DNA of 35,402 nt from the NCBI GenBank assembly GCA_910584525.1, contig CAJUAT010000025.1, forward strand, positions 1 to 35,402, read 5' to 3'. This document shows, piece by piece, positions 14,922 to 23,875 of the stretch (position 1 is the stretch's first letter; each line of letters opens with the position of its first letter). The position numbers and the translations under genes were made by a program. Source of the stretch: an uncultured Muribaculaceae bacterium. Its GTDB lineage: Bacteria > Bacteroidota > Bacteroidia > Bacteroidales > Muribaculaceae. The notes below the pieces were generated by a model. The model was given only the letters and a program-made list of their open reading frames with translations. It ran no database searches and was not told the DNA's origin.

Positions 14922-14924
14922 CTA

Positions 14925-16049
14925 TCAGTGAGTCTCGGGGGCCGTCTTGTCCATCTGACGCCATACATAAGCTATGTAGGCGAGCACGAAAGGCACTACG
15001 ATGGAGACATACGCCATGGTCTTGAGTGTGAATTCCGATGAGGAGGAATTGCGGATTGTGAGCGAGCTCAACGGGTCGGTGACGCTCGGCAGGTAAGCCG
15101 AGTCGCCGAAACCTGCGAGGAAGAAGAGAGCCACCACTGCCAGAAATGTGCCGATGCCGGTGAACCATATCCCTCCGCAGTATTTCTTGTCGAAGCATGC
15201 GCGCCCCCAGCCGTAGAGCACAAGCACCACGCCTGCCAGAAGTATGGCGAGAATCCACCAGTTTGCCAGCAGACTGAACCAGTAATGGAAGGGAATGGCG
15301 TCAACCTGTACGGTATGACCGTTCTCAGAAGTTACGGCATATCCTGTGGCTGTGCATACAAGCACGAGAAAGCATACGAAGAAGAGCACGAAGATGGCTC
15401 CGTTGATGAAAGTCTGTCTCTTGAGTCTGGAGATGAGGTCGGCATTCTCTTTTGCGCGGTTCATCACGTAGAGAGAAGCCTGCATTCTTGCCAGGAAGAA
15501 TACGGCGACACCCAGCACCAGGTTGCGGCCATTGAATATGGCCTCGAAACCGTGTGTGGGAGCCCAGCGGGATATCACCGGCGACGTTATGTCGAGGAGG
15601 TCGCCGCGGCCTACCGAAAAGCTGGCTCCGAAGAAGAACATCGACACCGCCACTCCAAGCAGCAGACATCCCACAAGACCGTTGACAAACAGGAACACGT
15701 CGTAGGTGCGGGTGCCGTAGATGTTGCCTGCCTTGCGACGGTATTCATAGCTTACGGCCTGAAGAACAAAGCTGAACAGGATGAGAATCCACAGCCAGTA
15801 GGCACCTCCGAAACATGTGGAGTAGAAGAGCGGGAAGGAGGCGAAGAAAGCTCCGCCGAACACTACAAGTGTGGTGAAGGTCAGTTCCCATTTCGACCCC
15901 ATGCAGGCTATCATGTAATCCCGCTCTGACGAGTTGCGGAACTGGAAAATCATCGACTGCCCCCCCTGCACGAAGAGCATGAACACCAGGATGCCTCCCA
16001 ACACGGAGATAAGCACCCACCAATAATCCTGAAGATATTCTAATGTCAT
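14925..16049 (-). CDS. cydB: Cytochrome bd ubiquinol oxidase subunit II
   Basis: Subunit II of the haem b/d quinol oxidase, which reduces oxygen to water at very low oxygen tension in the inner membrane. The N-terminus LQDYWWVLISVLGGILVFMLFVQGGQSM is the family's first helix, and SERDYMIACMGSKWELTFTTLVVFGGAFFASFPLFYS matches the conserved E-W-T region. Eight to nine membrane helices are visible, and the length (374) is normal. It starts 11 bases after cydA. In anaerobic Bacteroidales, CydAB permits growth in nanomolar oxygen, so this operon speaks for a nanaerobic lifestyle. Confidence 0.95.
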   Translation of the reverse strand: MTLEYLQDYWWVLISVLGGILVFMLFVQGGQSMIFQFRNSSERDYMIACMGSKWELTFTTLVVFGGAFFASFPLFYSTCFGGAYWLWILILFSFVLQAVSYEYRRKAGNIYGTRTYDVFLFVNGLVGCLLLGVAVSMFFFGASFSVGRGDLLDITSPVISRWAPTHGFEAIFNGRNLVLGVAVFFLARMQASLYVMNRAKENADLISRLKRQTFINGAIFVLFFVCFLVLVCTATGYAVTSENGHTVQVDAIPFHYWFSLLANWWILAILLAGVVLVLYGWGRACFDKKYCGGIWFTGIGTFLAVVALFFLAGFGDSAYLPSVTDPLSSLTIRNSSSSEFTLKTMAYVSIVVPFVLAYIAYVWRQMDKTAPETH

Positions 16050-16060
16050 GGCTGTGGTTT

Positions 16061-17635
16061 TTAATGGGTTAAGGATTCGGGAGCGAGCATGCTCGTTCTG
16101 GATTTTTTCTCAATGTATTTCACCATGATGCTGACCTCGGCGGCGAGGAGCAGGGTGAATACTGCGGCGAACATCCAGAAAGTCACCACCACGGAACTTG
16201 TGGGGATGTCGGAGATAGCGGCCTTTGTAGGCAGAAGGTCCTGAATAGTCCAAGGCTGACGACCCACTTCGGCTACACACCATCCGGCTTCGGAGCATAC
16301 CCACATCAGTGGAACGCTCAGCATAGCCACCCAATAGAACCATCTTGAACGGTCGATGAGATTCTTGCGGTATATGAGAAGGAGCGTCACTACGTAGAAG
16401 AGCAGGAAATAACCTCCGAGGTATACCATGATTCGGAAGGTGGTGAATGTGAGACCTATCGGGGGGATTGCTTCCTTGACATCGGTGAAGTAGGCATAAC
16501 CGAAATATTTGTAATTGTCGCGGAACGTCTTGAGGGCGGCAGCCATTGCGACGGAATCCTTGGCGTTACGGGCGGCGCCATAGTCGGCGAGAGCCTGGCG
16601 GGCTGCGAGGCCCATGCTGATGCGCTCACTGTAGGATACGGTGTTGATGGTATCGCCGTTGGCATCGAGACTTACTCCGTTGACAATGTCGGTCACACCG
16701 GGCACGAATGATTTGGGGTCATGGTTGGCAAGTACCGAAAGAACGTAAGGCACGGCGATATGGCCGTTGTATTCCGGCTTGTCGTCGTTCCATTCCTTGT
16801 CGGGGTTCACAATGCCAATGATGGTGAATCCCTGGCCGTTATGGCCATGATAAAGACCTTCCATAGCAGCCAGCTTCATGGGCTGGTGACGCGCCACCTG
16901 CACGGCGGAGCCGTCGCCTGTCCACATGGTGAGCAGCATGCCGGCAAGTCCTGTCCATGCCCCCACTTTCATCGACATCACGGCAAAGTCGCGGTTGCGT
17001 TTCTTCAGCAGGAAATAGGAGCTGACGCCTATCACGAACACACCGGCAAGAGCCCATCCGCTGAATACGGCGTGGAAAAACTTGTTGAGGGCTATGGGTG
17101 AGAAGAGAGCCCAGAAGTCGGTCATCACATTGCGCATCTGGTCGGGGTCGAACTCCATGCCTACGGGAAGCTGCATCCATGCATTGGCCACGAGTATCCA
17201 CAATGCCGATATGCTTGCCCCTATGGCGGTAAGCCATGTGGAGACAAGATGGAAGCGTGGACTTACCTTGTTCCAGCCGAAGAACATCACGGCGCCGAAC
17301 GTGGCTTCCAGGAAGAAGGCGAGCAATCCCTCTATGGCGAGCGGCGCACCGAAGATGTCGCCAACAAACCAGGAATAGTTGCTCCAGTTGGTGCCGAACT
17401 CAAATTCCAGAATCAGACCTGTGGCGACGCCTATGGCGAAATTGATGCCGAAAAGGGTCATCCAGAATTTTGTGGCGTGAAGCCATTTGGTATTGCCGCT
17501 TTTAAGGTATATCGACTCCATAATTGCCACGATTACCGATAAGCCAAGCGTGAGAGGCACAAAGAGCCAGTGATATATTGCCGTCAAGGCGAATTGCAGA
17601 CGCGACCAGTCCACAAGTGAGCTCAGGTCTTCCAT
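16061..17635 (-). CDS. cydA: Cytochrome bd ubiquinol oxidase subunit I
   Basis: Carries the quinol site and all three haems. Haem ligands are visible: His22 (AIYHWLFVP, E. coli His19), His188 (KFFHAVFSGW, E. coli His186) and Met403 (FRIMVYLGG, E. coli Met393). The proton/haem d glutamates are Glu102 and Glu110 (IEGLLAFFLEATFG). The quinol-loop residues Lys254 and Glu259 (KLAAMEG) match E. coli Lys252 and Glu257, and GRQPW is present. At 524 residues it has a long Q-loop of the E. coli type. It is first in the run cydA-cydB-chr-chr-folC. No exact TAnnTTTG box is seen in the 79 bases upstream. Confidence 0.96.
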   Translation of the reverse strand: MEDLSSLVDWSRLQFALTAIYHWLFVPLTLGLSVIVAIMESIYLKSGNTKWLHATKFWMTLFGINFAIGVATGLILEFEFGTNWSNYSWFVGDIFGAPLAIEGLLAFFLEATFGAVMFFGWNKVSPRFHLVSTWLTAIGASISALWILVANAWMQLPVGMEFDPDQMRNVMTDFWALFSPIALNKFFHAVFSGWALAGVFVIGVSSYFLLKKRNRDFAVMSMKVGAWTGLAGMLLTMWTGDGSAVQVARHQPMKLAAMEGLYHGHNGQGFTIIGIVNPDKEWNDDKPEYNGHIAVPYVLSVLANHDPKSFVPGVTDIVNGVSLDANGDTINTVSYSERISMGLAARQALADYGAARNAKDSVAMAAALKTFRDNYKYFGYAYFTDVKEAIPPIGLTFTTFRIMVYLGGYFLLFYVVTLLLIYRKNLIDRSRWFYWVAMLSVPLMWVCSEAGWCVAEVGRQPWTIQDLLPTKAAISDIPTSSVVVTFWMFAAVFTLLLAAEVSIMVKYIEKKSRTSMLAPESLTH

Positions 17636-17714
17636 GTTTACAGTGGTTATATTGATTTATAAGTTATTTCAATGAAGCTGTTTATGATTTGTCATGAAAC
17701 GCAATAGTTCAACC

Positions 17715-18656
17715 TTATTCGATATCGATTCCGGTGATACTGCGGATCTGGTCAGGCTTCATGCCGGCGTCACGCATCTTGCGGGCTATATCCATAGCTT
17801 GCTCCGCGCGACCTTCCGCGCGACCTTCCAAAAGACCTTGTTCATGACTTTCCGCGCGACCTTCCAAAAGACCTTGCGCTCGTCCTTCCATCAGTCCCAT
17901 TACTCGCCCCTCTTCCAGGCCTTCTATCCGATAGGAGGCCAATACGTCGTTCTGGGTACGCAGGGCATCGATATGTGCGTCATAGTCGCGGCGCTCCTGG
18001 GCGGTCATGTTGAGCACTTTCAATTTTTCGCGTACTTCCGGAAGACCGGGAGCGCGGCTCCCTTCCTTTACCTGACCCGTCTTGAGATAGTTGACCCATT
18101 CGTCAAGATAGTTTTCCGGAATCTTGCTGAACTGATTGACGCGGATGATATAGAACTCGGGCATGATTTTCGACGGACTTGTCATTTTCAGTACCTCCCT
18201 GTCGCGGGAGTTGATGAGAAGAGTGTTGCCGGTATGCATGCCGCGAAACTCGGTGGTGCCATGGTATACATAGTCGTCGCCCTTGCCCATGTCGCAGTAT
18301 AGAATGCTTATGGAATAGACTTTTTTCACTTTGTCATAGCTGTCGCCGAGGTTCAGGTGTTCCACTATCGCTTTGGATACGCCGTAAAGTATTCTTTCGA
18401 GATAATTCAGCTGGCGGGTGAGTTGCACTTCCACGATGATGATGTGTCCCTTGCTGTTCTTGGCCTTGACATCCACACGGTTGAATTTGTCGGACCTTGA
18501 CACCTGGTTCGATTCACTCTCCAATATCTCCACTATAGTGATGTTCTCGCCCAGAAGCACGGAAATAAGACCTTCGAGGATGCTGAAATTCGACTTGTCG
18601 CGAAGCATATGTTTCACCGCCCAGTCGAATCGGATGAATTCATTGTCGTTTGCCAT
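17715..18656 (-). CDS. Rpn family PD-(D/E)XK nuclease (transposase-like)
   Basis: A member of the Rpn/PDDEXK_2 family, often labelled recombination-promoting nuclease or putative transposase. FIRFDWAVKHMLRDKSNFSILEGLISVLLGE is the family's N-terminal block. The nuclease core follows, with the Asp in RVDVKAKNSKG and the E-x-Q of IIIVEVQL. The tail is a chain of 12-residue units of the type EGRAxGLLEGRA, encoded by DNA repeats. I chose ATG 18656 (MANDNEF) over an in-frame ATG 45 bases upstream because the family starts at the FDWA block. No terminal inverted repeats flank it, so it behaves as a stand-alone gene rather than an insertion sequence. Confidence 0.88.
   Translation of the reverse strand: MANDNEFIRFDWAVKHMLRDKSNFSILEGLISVLLGENITIVEILESESNQVSRSDKFNRVDVKAKNSKGHIIIVEVQLTRQLNYLERILYGVSKAIVEHLNLGDSYDKVKKVYSISILYCDMGKGDDYVYHGTTEFRGMHTGNTLLINSRDREVLKMTSPSKIMPEFYIIRVNQFSKIPENYLDEWVNYLKTGQVKEGSRAPGLPEVREKLKVLNMTAQERRDYDAHIDALRTQNDVLASYRIEGLEEGRVMGLMEGRAQGLLEGRAESHEQGLLEGRAEGRAEQAMDIARKMRDAGMKPDQIRSITGIDIE
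17814..17876 (-). repeat. 36-bp period direct repeat in the Rpn tail
   Basis: A 27-bp sequence occurs identically at 17814-17840 and 17850-17876. It encodes the repeated LLEGRAE core at a 12-residue period. Further degenerate copies (EGLEEGRVMG, LMEGRAQG) extend the array toward about 17930. In-frame slippage would change tail length without breaking the protein. Confidence 0.85.
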
Positions 18657-18717
18657 AGCAGTTCCTGTTGGAATACAATTATCAATATGCAAATTAAACA
18701 ATTTTATCGCGGTTCCG

Positions 18718-18725
18718 CAAATCTA
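18718..18725 (-). promoter_or_regulatory. -7 box for the Rpn gene
   Basis: On the minus strand TAGATTTG matches TAnnTTTG, and it lies 61 bases before the Rpn start. No TTTG is found at the expected -33 position, so the promoter would be weak or activator-dependent. Confidence 0.45.
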
Positions 18726-18781
18726 ATTTTACATATTTTATAAGGGGGCGGGTTTCGGCTAAGTTCATATTCCGGATTTGA

Positions 18782-18813
18782 ATTGGTTAATTGGGGAAAA
18801 TTCGGTAAATTTG
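18782..18813 (+). promoter_or_regulatory. Bacteroidota-type promoter for DUF4494/yggS
   Basis: TAAATTTG at 18806-18813 is an exact -7 box, 27 bases before the start codon. ATTG at 18782-18785 with a 20-base spacer gives a near-consensus -33. A perfect TTTG lies slightly further off (18777-18780, 25-base spacer). Confidence 0.65.
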
Positions 18814-18840
18814 CAGAATCAATCTTAGACAATAACGAAT

Positions 18841-19281
18841 ATGGCACTTTGGTTTGAATGCAAGGTAAGATATGAAAAGATAGCCGAGAACGGCATGGTA
18901 AAGAAAGTCAACGAGCCTTATCTGGTGGATGCACTTACATTCACGGAGGCAGAGGCCCGCATTATAGACGAGATGAAACCGTTCATCAGCGGCGAATATT
19001 CGATATCGTCGGAGAAAAAGACGCGTATTGCGGAGGTATTCTTCAAGGAGGGTGGCGACCGCTGGTATCTTGTCAAGGTCAATTTCGTCACTCTTGACGA
19101 GAAGACTGGAGCCGAGAAGAAGACGATGAGCCAGATTCTTGTACAGGCGTCTGACTTCGACAGTGCCGTTGCCAACTTCAAGGAGGGGATGACGGGAACA
19201 TTGTCGGATTTCGAGATAGCCTCGGTGGCCGAGACCATGATAATGGACGTCTTTACGGCCAATCTCAGTGTAAAGGAATGA
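18841..19281 (+). CDS. DUF4494 protein
   Basis: A 146-residue cytoplasmic protein of a family almost confined to Bacteroidota. It starts with the family's MALWFECKVRYEKI and continues with VNEPYLVDALTFTEAEARI, RWYLVKVNFVTLDEKTGAEKK and a C-terminal ASDFDSAVANFKEGM block. Alternating beta strands and helices suggest a small alpha/beta fold. The function is unknown. Its stop overlaps the start of yggS by four bases (ATGA), so the two proteins are made together. This coupling hints at a link to PLP homeostasis, which is inference only. Confidence 0.9.
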   Translation: MALWFECKVRYEKIAENGMVKKVNEPYLVDALTFTEAEARIIDEMKPFISGEYSISSEKKTRIAEVFFKEGGDRWYLVKVNFVTLDEKTGAEKKTMSQILVQASDFDSAVANFKEGMTGTLSDFEIASVAETMIMDVFTANLSVKE

Positions 19282-19946
19282 ACACCATAGCAGACCATAT
19301 AAGTCAGGTGTTGGCGGCTTTGCCGGAAGGTGTGAGGCTTGTGGCTGTGTCAAAGTTTCATGATGCGGCGGCGGTACGGCAGGCCTATGATGCAGGCCAG
19401 CGCCGTTTCGGCGAAAGCCGTGTGCAGGAACTCCTTGCAAAAGCCCCTTTGCTCCCTGATGATGTGGAATGGCATTTCATAGGTCACCTGCAGACCAATA
19501 AGGTGCGACAGCTCATCGGCAAAACCTCCCTTATAGAAAGTGTCGACTCCGAAAGGCTTCTCGAACTCATAGACAAAGAGTCGGAACGGGCCGGAACGGT
19601 AACACGCGTGCTCCTTCAGGTGCATGTGGCCCGGGAGGAGACCAAATTCGGCTTCTATCCCGAGGAAATCATGGAATATTTCCGTAACCGGCGCTTCGAA
19701 CAGCTTAAAGCCGTGCATATCTGCGGACTGATGGGTATGGCCTCGAATACCGACGACACCGACAGAGTGAATGAAGATTTCTCCGCCATCCACAAAATTT
19801 ACAGAGATATAAAGGCTCTTTGTCCGGACCTCCGTGGTTTCGACATACTGTCGATGGGCATGAGCGGCGACTGGCCGTCAGCTGTGGAGCATGGCTCAAA
19901 CATGGTGAGAATAGGCACCGCCATTTTCGGCCCCCGCCAATATTGA
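19278..19946 (+). CDS. yggS: YggS/PLPBP family pyridoxal-phosphate homeostasis protein
   Basis: A single-domain PLP-binding TIM-barrel protein without known enzymatic turnover that controls PLP and amino-acid pools. Lys26 in LVAVSKFHDA is the PLP-linked lysine. RFGESRVQEL, WHFIGHLQTNKVRQLIG and LSMGMSGDWPSAVEHGSNMVRIGTAIFG are the family blocks, the last holding the phosphate. Length (222) is typical. Translation is coupled to the DUF4494 gene. The next gene starts 50 bases downstream with no visible promoter or terminator between them. Confidence 0.95.
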   Translation: MNTIADHISQVLAALPEGVRLVAVSKFHDAAAVRQAYDAGQRRFGESRVQELLAKAPLLPDDVEWHFIGHLQTNKVRQLIGKTSLIESVDSERLLELIDKESERAGTVTRVLLQVHVAREETKFGFYPEEIMEYFRNRRFEQLKAVHICGLMGMASNTDDTDRVNEDFSAIHKIYRDIKALCPDLRGFDILSMGMSGDWPSAVEHGSNMVRIGTAIFGPRQY

Positions 19947-19996
19947 AATATTGAACATCTCGTGAAAAACTCATTTCAGAAATAAAAATCTAATCA

Positions 19997-21643
19997 ATGG
20001 CAATTACAAAAACGGCTTCCCCTCAGAACACGGGAGGCGCAAAAGTGGCGATTATCGCCATGTTCTTCTTGTTTGCAATGGTGGCGTTCGTCACCAATCT
20101 CGCCGCCCCGATCGGCACAATCTGGGGATACCAGTTTGAAGGGAACTCCTTCCTGGGTATGCTCGGCAACATGATGAATTTCCTGGCATACCTGTTTATG
20201 GGTATACCTGCCGGCAAGATGCTTGCCCGTATAGGGTATAAGAAAACGGCACTGTGGGCGATGGCCATCGGTGTCGTAGGTCTGTTTGTGCAGTGGCTGT
20301 CAAGCGTTATAGGTGCCGAGAGCACCGTATATGAGTCGGCCGTGGCTGTCAAGGACAATATCGACGGCATGGAGGTGACAGTACAGAAGACTTTCGGCGT
20401 GACGGTAAGCTTTATCATATACCTCATAGGCGCGTTCATATGCGGCTTCTGCGTATGTATGCTCAACACGGTGGTGAATCCTATGCTTAATCTGCTGGGT
20501 GGCGGTGGCAACCGCGGCAACCAGCTTATCCAGATGGGAGGTGCCCTTAACTCGTTGGCCGCTACTCTGACTCCCTTCTTCGTAGGCGCTCTCATAGGTC
20601 AGCTTACCCGCTATTCGCAGATGAGCGACGTAGCTATTCTTCTCTGGATTGCCATGGGTATTTTCCTGTGCGCATTCATAATCATATCCTTTGTCAAGAT
20701 TCCGGAGCCGGAACTCGCCCATGGCGCAAAGAAAAAGGTGAGACACTCCCACAGCGCGTTGAGTTTCCGTCACACCGTTCTTGGTATCGTGGCCATATTC
20801 TTCTATGTCGGTATAGAAGTTGGTATACCGGGCACTCTCAACTTCTACCTGTCGGATCAGAAGGCCACGGGAGCCGGTGTGCTGGGTGATGCCTCGGCAA
20901 TCGCCGGCGCTGTCGTGGCTCTCTATTGGTTGCTGATGCTCGTAGGCCGTACAGTCAGCGGCGCCATATCCGGGAAAGTGTCGACGCGCGCCCAGCTTGT
21001 CTCTGTCACAGGAGTGGCCATAATTCTTTTGGGCGCTGCCATTTTCATAAGTCGCGAAAACCGTATCGCCGTGCCGAAAGTAATCTACGACAAGGAAGCA
21101 AGCATTACCCGACAGCTTTCTGACGCCGGAATGCCTGCCGAGGGAATAACCGACTTTATCGGCAATCCTTCGGGCGACAAGGTTATGGCTTATACAGTTC
21201 CCGTTACCGTAAAGGCTACGGATGGCCAGGTATATACCAAGTATGTTATCAAGGATGCTCAGGGGAATCCGTCCACACGTCAGCCCCGCGATCTTGTGTC
21301 GATGGCCACCAGCGAGTCAGGTGTTCCGGTATCGGCGTTGCTGCTTGTGCTTGCGGGTCTGTGCACATCTGTGATGTGGGGCAATATCTTCAATCTTGCT
21401 GTTGACGGCCTTGGAAAATATACCGCGCAGGCCTCCGGACTGTTCATGATGATGGTCGTGGGCGGTGGTATCATTCCTCTCTTGCAGCAGCTTATCGCCA
21501 ACAGCTCCGGTTACATGAACTCATACTGGCTCCTTATCGGCGCCCTCGGTTATATCTTCCTCTATGCCATTTGGGGATGCATCAATGTCAACAAGGATAT
21601 ACCCGTAGGTATCGAGGATGTGACTCAGGAACAGCTTATATAA
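19997..21643 (+). CDS. FHS-type sugar MFS transporter
   Basis: A 12-helix major facilitator protein resembling the fucose/glucose-galactose permease branch (FHS). The early helix ends in IPAGKMLARIGYKKTALWAM (the loop 2-3 GxxxD/RxGxKK motif). Helix 5 carries NPMLNLLGGGGNRGNQLIQMGGALNSLAATLTPFFVGALIG, comparable to the FHS N-P..L...G...FNPLGS region. At 548 residues it is about 100 longer than typical. The extra length lies in two loops (about residues 110-135 and 355-430) that are hydrophilic and probably extracytoplasmic. Transketolase starts 10 bases later, so the substrate may be a sugar feeding the pentose phosphate pathway; this is inference. Confidence 0.85.
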   Translation: MAITKTASPQNTGGAKVAIIAMFFLFAMVAFVTNLAAPIGTIWGYQFEGNSFLGMLGNMMNFLAYLFMGIPAGKMLARIGYKKTALWAMAIGVVGLFVQWLSSVIGAESTVYESAVAVKDNIDGMEVTVQKTFGVTVSFIIYLIGAFICGFCVCMLNTVVNPMLNLLGGGGNRGNQLIQMGGALNSLAATLTPFFVGALIGQLTRYSQMSDVAILLWIAMGIFLCAFIIISFVKIPEPELAHGAKKKVRHSHSALSFRHTVLGIVAIFFYVGIEVGIPGTLNFYLSDQKATGAGVLGDASAIAGAVVALYWLLMLVGRTVSGAISGKVSTRAQLVSVTGVAIILLGAAIFISRENRIAVPKVIYDKEASITRQLSDAGMPAEGITDFIGNPSGDKVMAYTVPVTVKATDGQVYTKYVIKDAQGNPSTRQPRDLVSMATSESGVPVSALLLVLAGLCTSVMWGNIFNLAVDGLGKYTAQASGLFMMMVVGGGIIPLLQQLIANSSGYMNSYWLLIGALGYIFLYAIWGCINVNKDIPVGIEDVTQEQLI

Positions 21644-21653
21644 TCACAATTAT

Positions 21654-23687
21654 ATGAATGAAGAGATAATGCGTTCGGCCGGCAACAATATCCGTGTACT
21701 CATCACGGAAATGGTCGAGAAATCGAAGTCGGGACATCCGGGCGGTGCCCTCGGGGCCGCTGATTTCATCAATGTGCTCTATTCGTCGGTGCTGGAATAC
21801 GACCCTGACGATGCGTCATGGTTTGCCCGCGACAGGTTCTTCCTTGACCCGGGCCATATGTCGCCGATGCTTTACGGCGTACTGGCGTTGGCAGGAAAAT
21901 ACAGCATGGACGACCTCCGTCAGTTCCGTCAGTGGGGCAGCGACACTCCCGGACATCCTGAGGTGGATGTGGCCCATGGAGTAGAGAACACTTCGGGACC
22001 TCTGGGACAAGGTCATGTCATGGCCGTAGGCTCGGCAATTGCCGAGAGATTCCTGCAGGCCCGCTTCGGCGATGTCGTGGCCCACAAGACTTATGCCTTC
22101 ATCTCTGATGGCGGCATCCAGGAAGAGATTTCGCAGGGTGCCGGACGCATTGCAGGCACCCTCGGCCTGAACAATCTCATCATGTTCTATGATTCCAACG
22201 GCGTTCAGCTCAGCACCAAGGTGGCAGCTGTCGATACCGAGGATGTCGCCTCCAAATACCGTGCCTGGAATTGGAATGTCCTGGAGGTTGACGGCAGCGA
22301 CCCATCGGCCATTTATGACGCCCTGGAGGTGGCCCGCAAGGAGGAGAACAGGCCGACGTTGATAATAGGCCGTACCATCATGGCTCAGGGCGTGCTGAAG
22401 GCCGACGGCGCCTCTCTCGAGGGGGCTGTCAATACACATGGCCAGCCGTTGTCGGCGGCAGGCGCCGACATCGCCGCAACCGTCCGCAATTATGGAGGTG
22501 ACCCCGAGAACCCCTGGGTGATCCGCGAAGAGGTTCGCGAGCTTTATGCCCGTCGTGCCGAAGTGCTCCGCGAGAAAGTGGCTCAGCGACGCAGAGAGTT
22601 CGACAAATGGGCTCTCGAGAATCCGGAGAAAGCACGTATGTTCAAGGAGTACAGATGTATGGAGCTTCCGAAGCTCGACTGGGATGCCATAGAGCTGAAA
22701 CCGGGCATGGCCACGCGTGCCGCATCCGCGAATGTATTGGGTTACCTCGCCGAGCATGTGGGCAATATGATAGTGTCGAGCGCCGACCTTGCCAACAGCG
22801 ACAAGACTGACGGCTTCCTCAAGAAGACCCATGCATTCATGCGTGGCGATTTCAGCGGGGCATTCCTGCAGAGCGGAGTGTCTGAGCTGACCATGGCGTG
22901 CATCATGAACGGCATAGCCCTCCATGGCGGCATATTTACGGCTTGTGCCACATTCTTCGTGTTCAGCGACTATATGAAGCCGGCCATACGTATGGCCGCC
23001 CTCATGAAGCTGCCGGTGAAATTCATCTACAGCCATGACTCGTTCCGCGTCGGCGAGGATGGTCCCACCCACGAACCCATAGAGCAGGAAGCGCAGATAC
23101 GCCTCATGGAGATGGTGCGCAATTTCGACGGACGACGTTCCATGATTGTGATGCGACCTGCGGATTCCGCGGAGACCATCGCAGCCTATAAGGTAGCCAT
23201 GGAGGAGAAGCACCGTCCCAGCGTGCTGATATTCTCACGGCAGAACCTTGAGGACCTTCCGGGCGAGGACAGGCGTCGCGAAGCCATGAAGGCTGAAAAG
23301 GGAGGCTATGTGGTCAGAGAAGGGTCGGAGCATCCCGATGTCACGTTGGTAGCCAACGGCAGCGACGTGGCTCTCCTTTACCATGCCGCCGAAGAGCTGG
23401 AGAAGGATGGAGTAAAGGCCCGCGTAGTGTCGGTACCCTCAATCGGACTCTTCCTCGACCAGAGCCAGGAGTACCGTGACAGCGTGATTCCCGAGGGAGT
23501 GCCGCAGTTCGGACTTACCAGCGGGCTGCCGGTGACATTGTGGCCGGTGCTGCACGGGGAGTACGAAGTCAAAGGTATGGAGCGCTTCGGCGCATCCGCA
23601 CCGGCAAAGGTGCTGGAGGAAAAATTCGGCTACAACGTGCCGGCGGTAACGGATTCGGTGCGCCAATTCTTAAAGAAAGTTAAATAA
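21654..23687 (+). CDS. tkt: Transketolase
   Basis: Thiamine-diphosphate enzyme that moves two-carbon units between pentose, triose and hexose phosphates. His28 (SGHPGGALG), GPLGQG (115-120), and the ThDP/Mg motif starting at Asp152 with Asn182 (SDGGIQEE ... YDSN) are present. The motif's first Gly is Ser (SDG instead of GDG), which appears to be tolerated in this branch. The pyrimidine-binding half includes SGVSELTMACIMNGIALHGG and HDSFRVGEDGPTHEPIEQ, and the C-terminal domain ends with the typical FGASAP. Length (677) is full. It lies 10 bases after the sugar transporter, pointing to one transcript. Confidence 0.95.
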   Translation: MNEEIMRSAGNNIRVLITEMVEKSKSGHPGGALGAADFINVLYSSVLEYDPDDASWFARDRFFLDPGHMSPMLYGVLALAGKYSMDDLRQFRQWGSDTPGHPEVDVAHGVENTSGPLGQGHVMAVGSAIAERFLQARFGDVVAHKTYAFISDGGIQEEISQGAGRIAGTLGLNNLIMFYDSNGVQLSTKVAAVDTEDVASKYRAWNWNVLEVDGSDPSAIYDALEVARKEENRPTLIIGRTIMAQGVLKADGASLEGAVNTHGQPLSAAGADIAATVRNYGGDPENPWVIREEVRELYARRAEVLREKVAQRRREFDKWALENPEKARMFKEYRCMELPKLDWDAIELKPGMATRAASANVLGYLAEHVGNMIVSSADLANSDKTDGFLKKTHAFMRGDFSGAFLQSGVSELTMACIMNGIALHGGIFTACATFFVFSDYMKPAIRMAALMKLPVKFIYSHDSFRVGEDGPTHEPIEQEAQIRLMEMVRNFDGRRSMIVMRPADSAETIAAYKVAMEEKHRPSVLIFSRQNLEDLPGEDRRREAMKAEKGGYVVREGSEHPDVTLVANGSDVALLYHAAEELEKDGVKARVVSVPSIGLFLDQSQEYRDSVIPEGVPQFGLTSGLPVTLWPVLHGEYEVKGMERFGASAPAKVLEEKFGYNVPAVTDSVRQFLKKVK

Positions 23688-23707
23688 TCAAATATTTGCG
23701 GGCATAA

Positions 23708-23739
23708 TTTGCATGTGAAATATTTTAGCAGTAATTTTG
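23708..23739 (+). promoter_or_regulatory. Bacteroidota-type promoter for the initiator tRNA
   Basis: TTTG at 23708-23711, a 20-base spacer and TAATTTTG at 23732-23739 fit the consensus exactly. The -7 box ends 13 bases before the first tRNA base, leaving a very short 5' leader. Confidence 0.82.
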
Positions 23740-23752
23740 TGCTCGCAAACAT

Positions 23753-23827
<75 letters not shown>

Positions 23828-23831
23828 ACAG

Positions 23832-23860
23832 AGCGGCTTCGTTACGGAGGCCGCTTTTTT
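23832..23860 (+). terminator. Terminator after tRNA-fMet
   Basis: AGCGGC pairs with GCCGCT around a partly paired TTCG...CGGA inner stem, followed by six T at 23855-23860. It starts five bases after the CCA end and lies 16 bases before the next gene. Confidence 0.8.
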
Positions 23861-23875
23861 AGTATAGTCAGTGTT

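Noticed and set aside
17814..17930. Repeats in the Rpn gene as a sign of an insertion sequence or CRISPR
   Set aside because: They encode an in-frame protein tail. There are no spacers, and no inverted repeats flank the gene.
21816..23213. A 465-codon antisense frame in transketolase
   Set aside because: It mirrors the tkt reading frame. No motif, start signal or promoter supports it.
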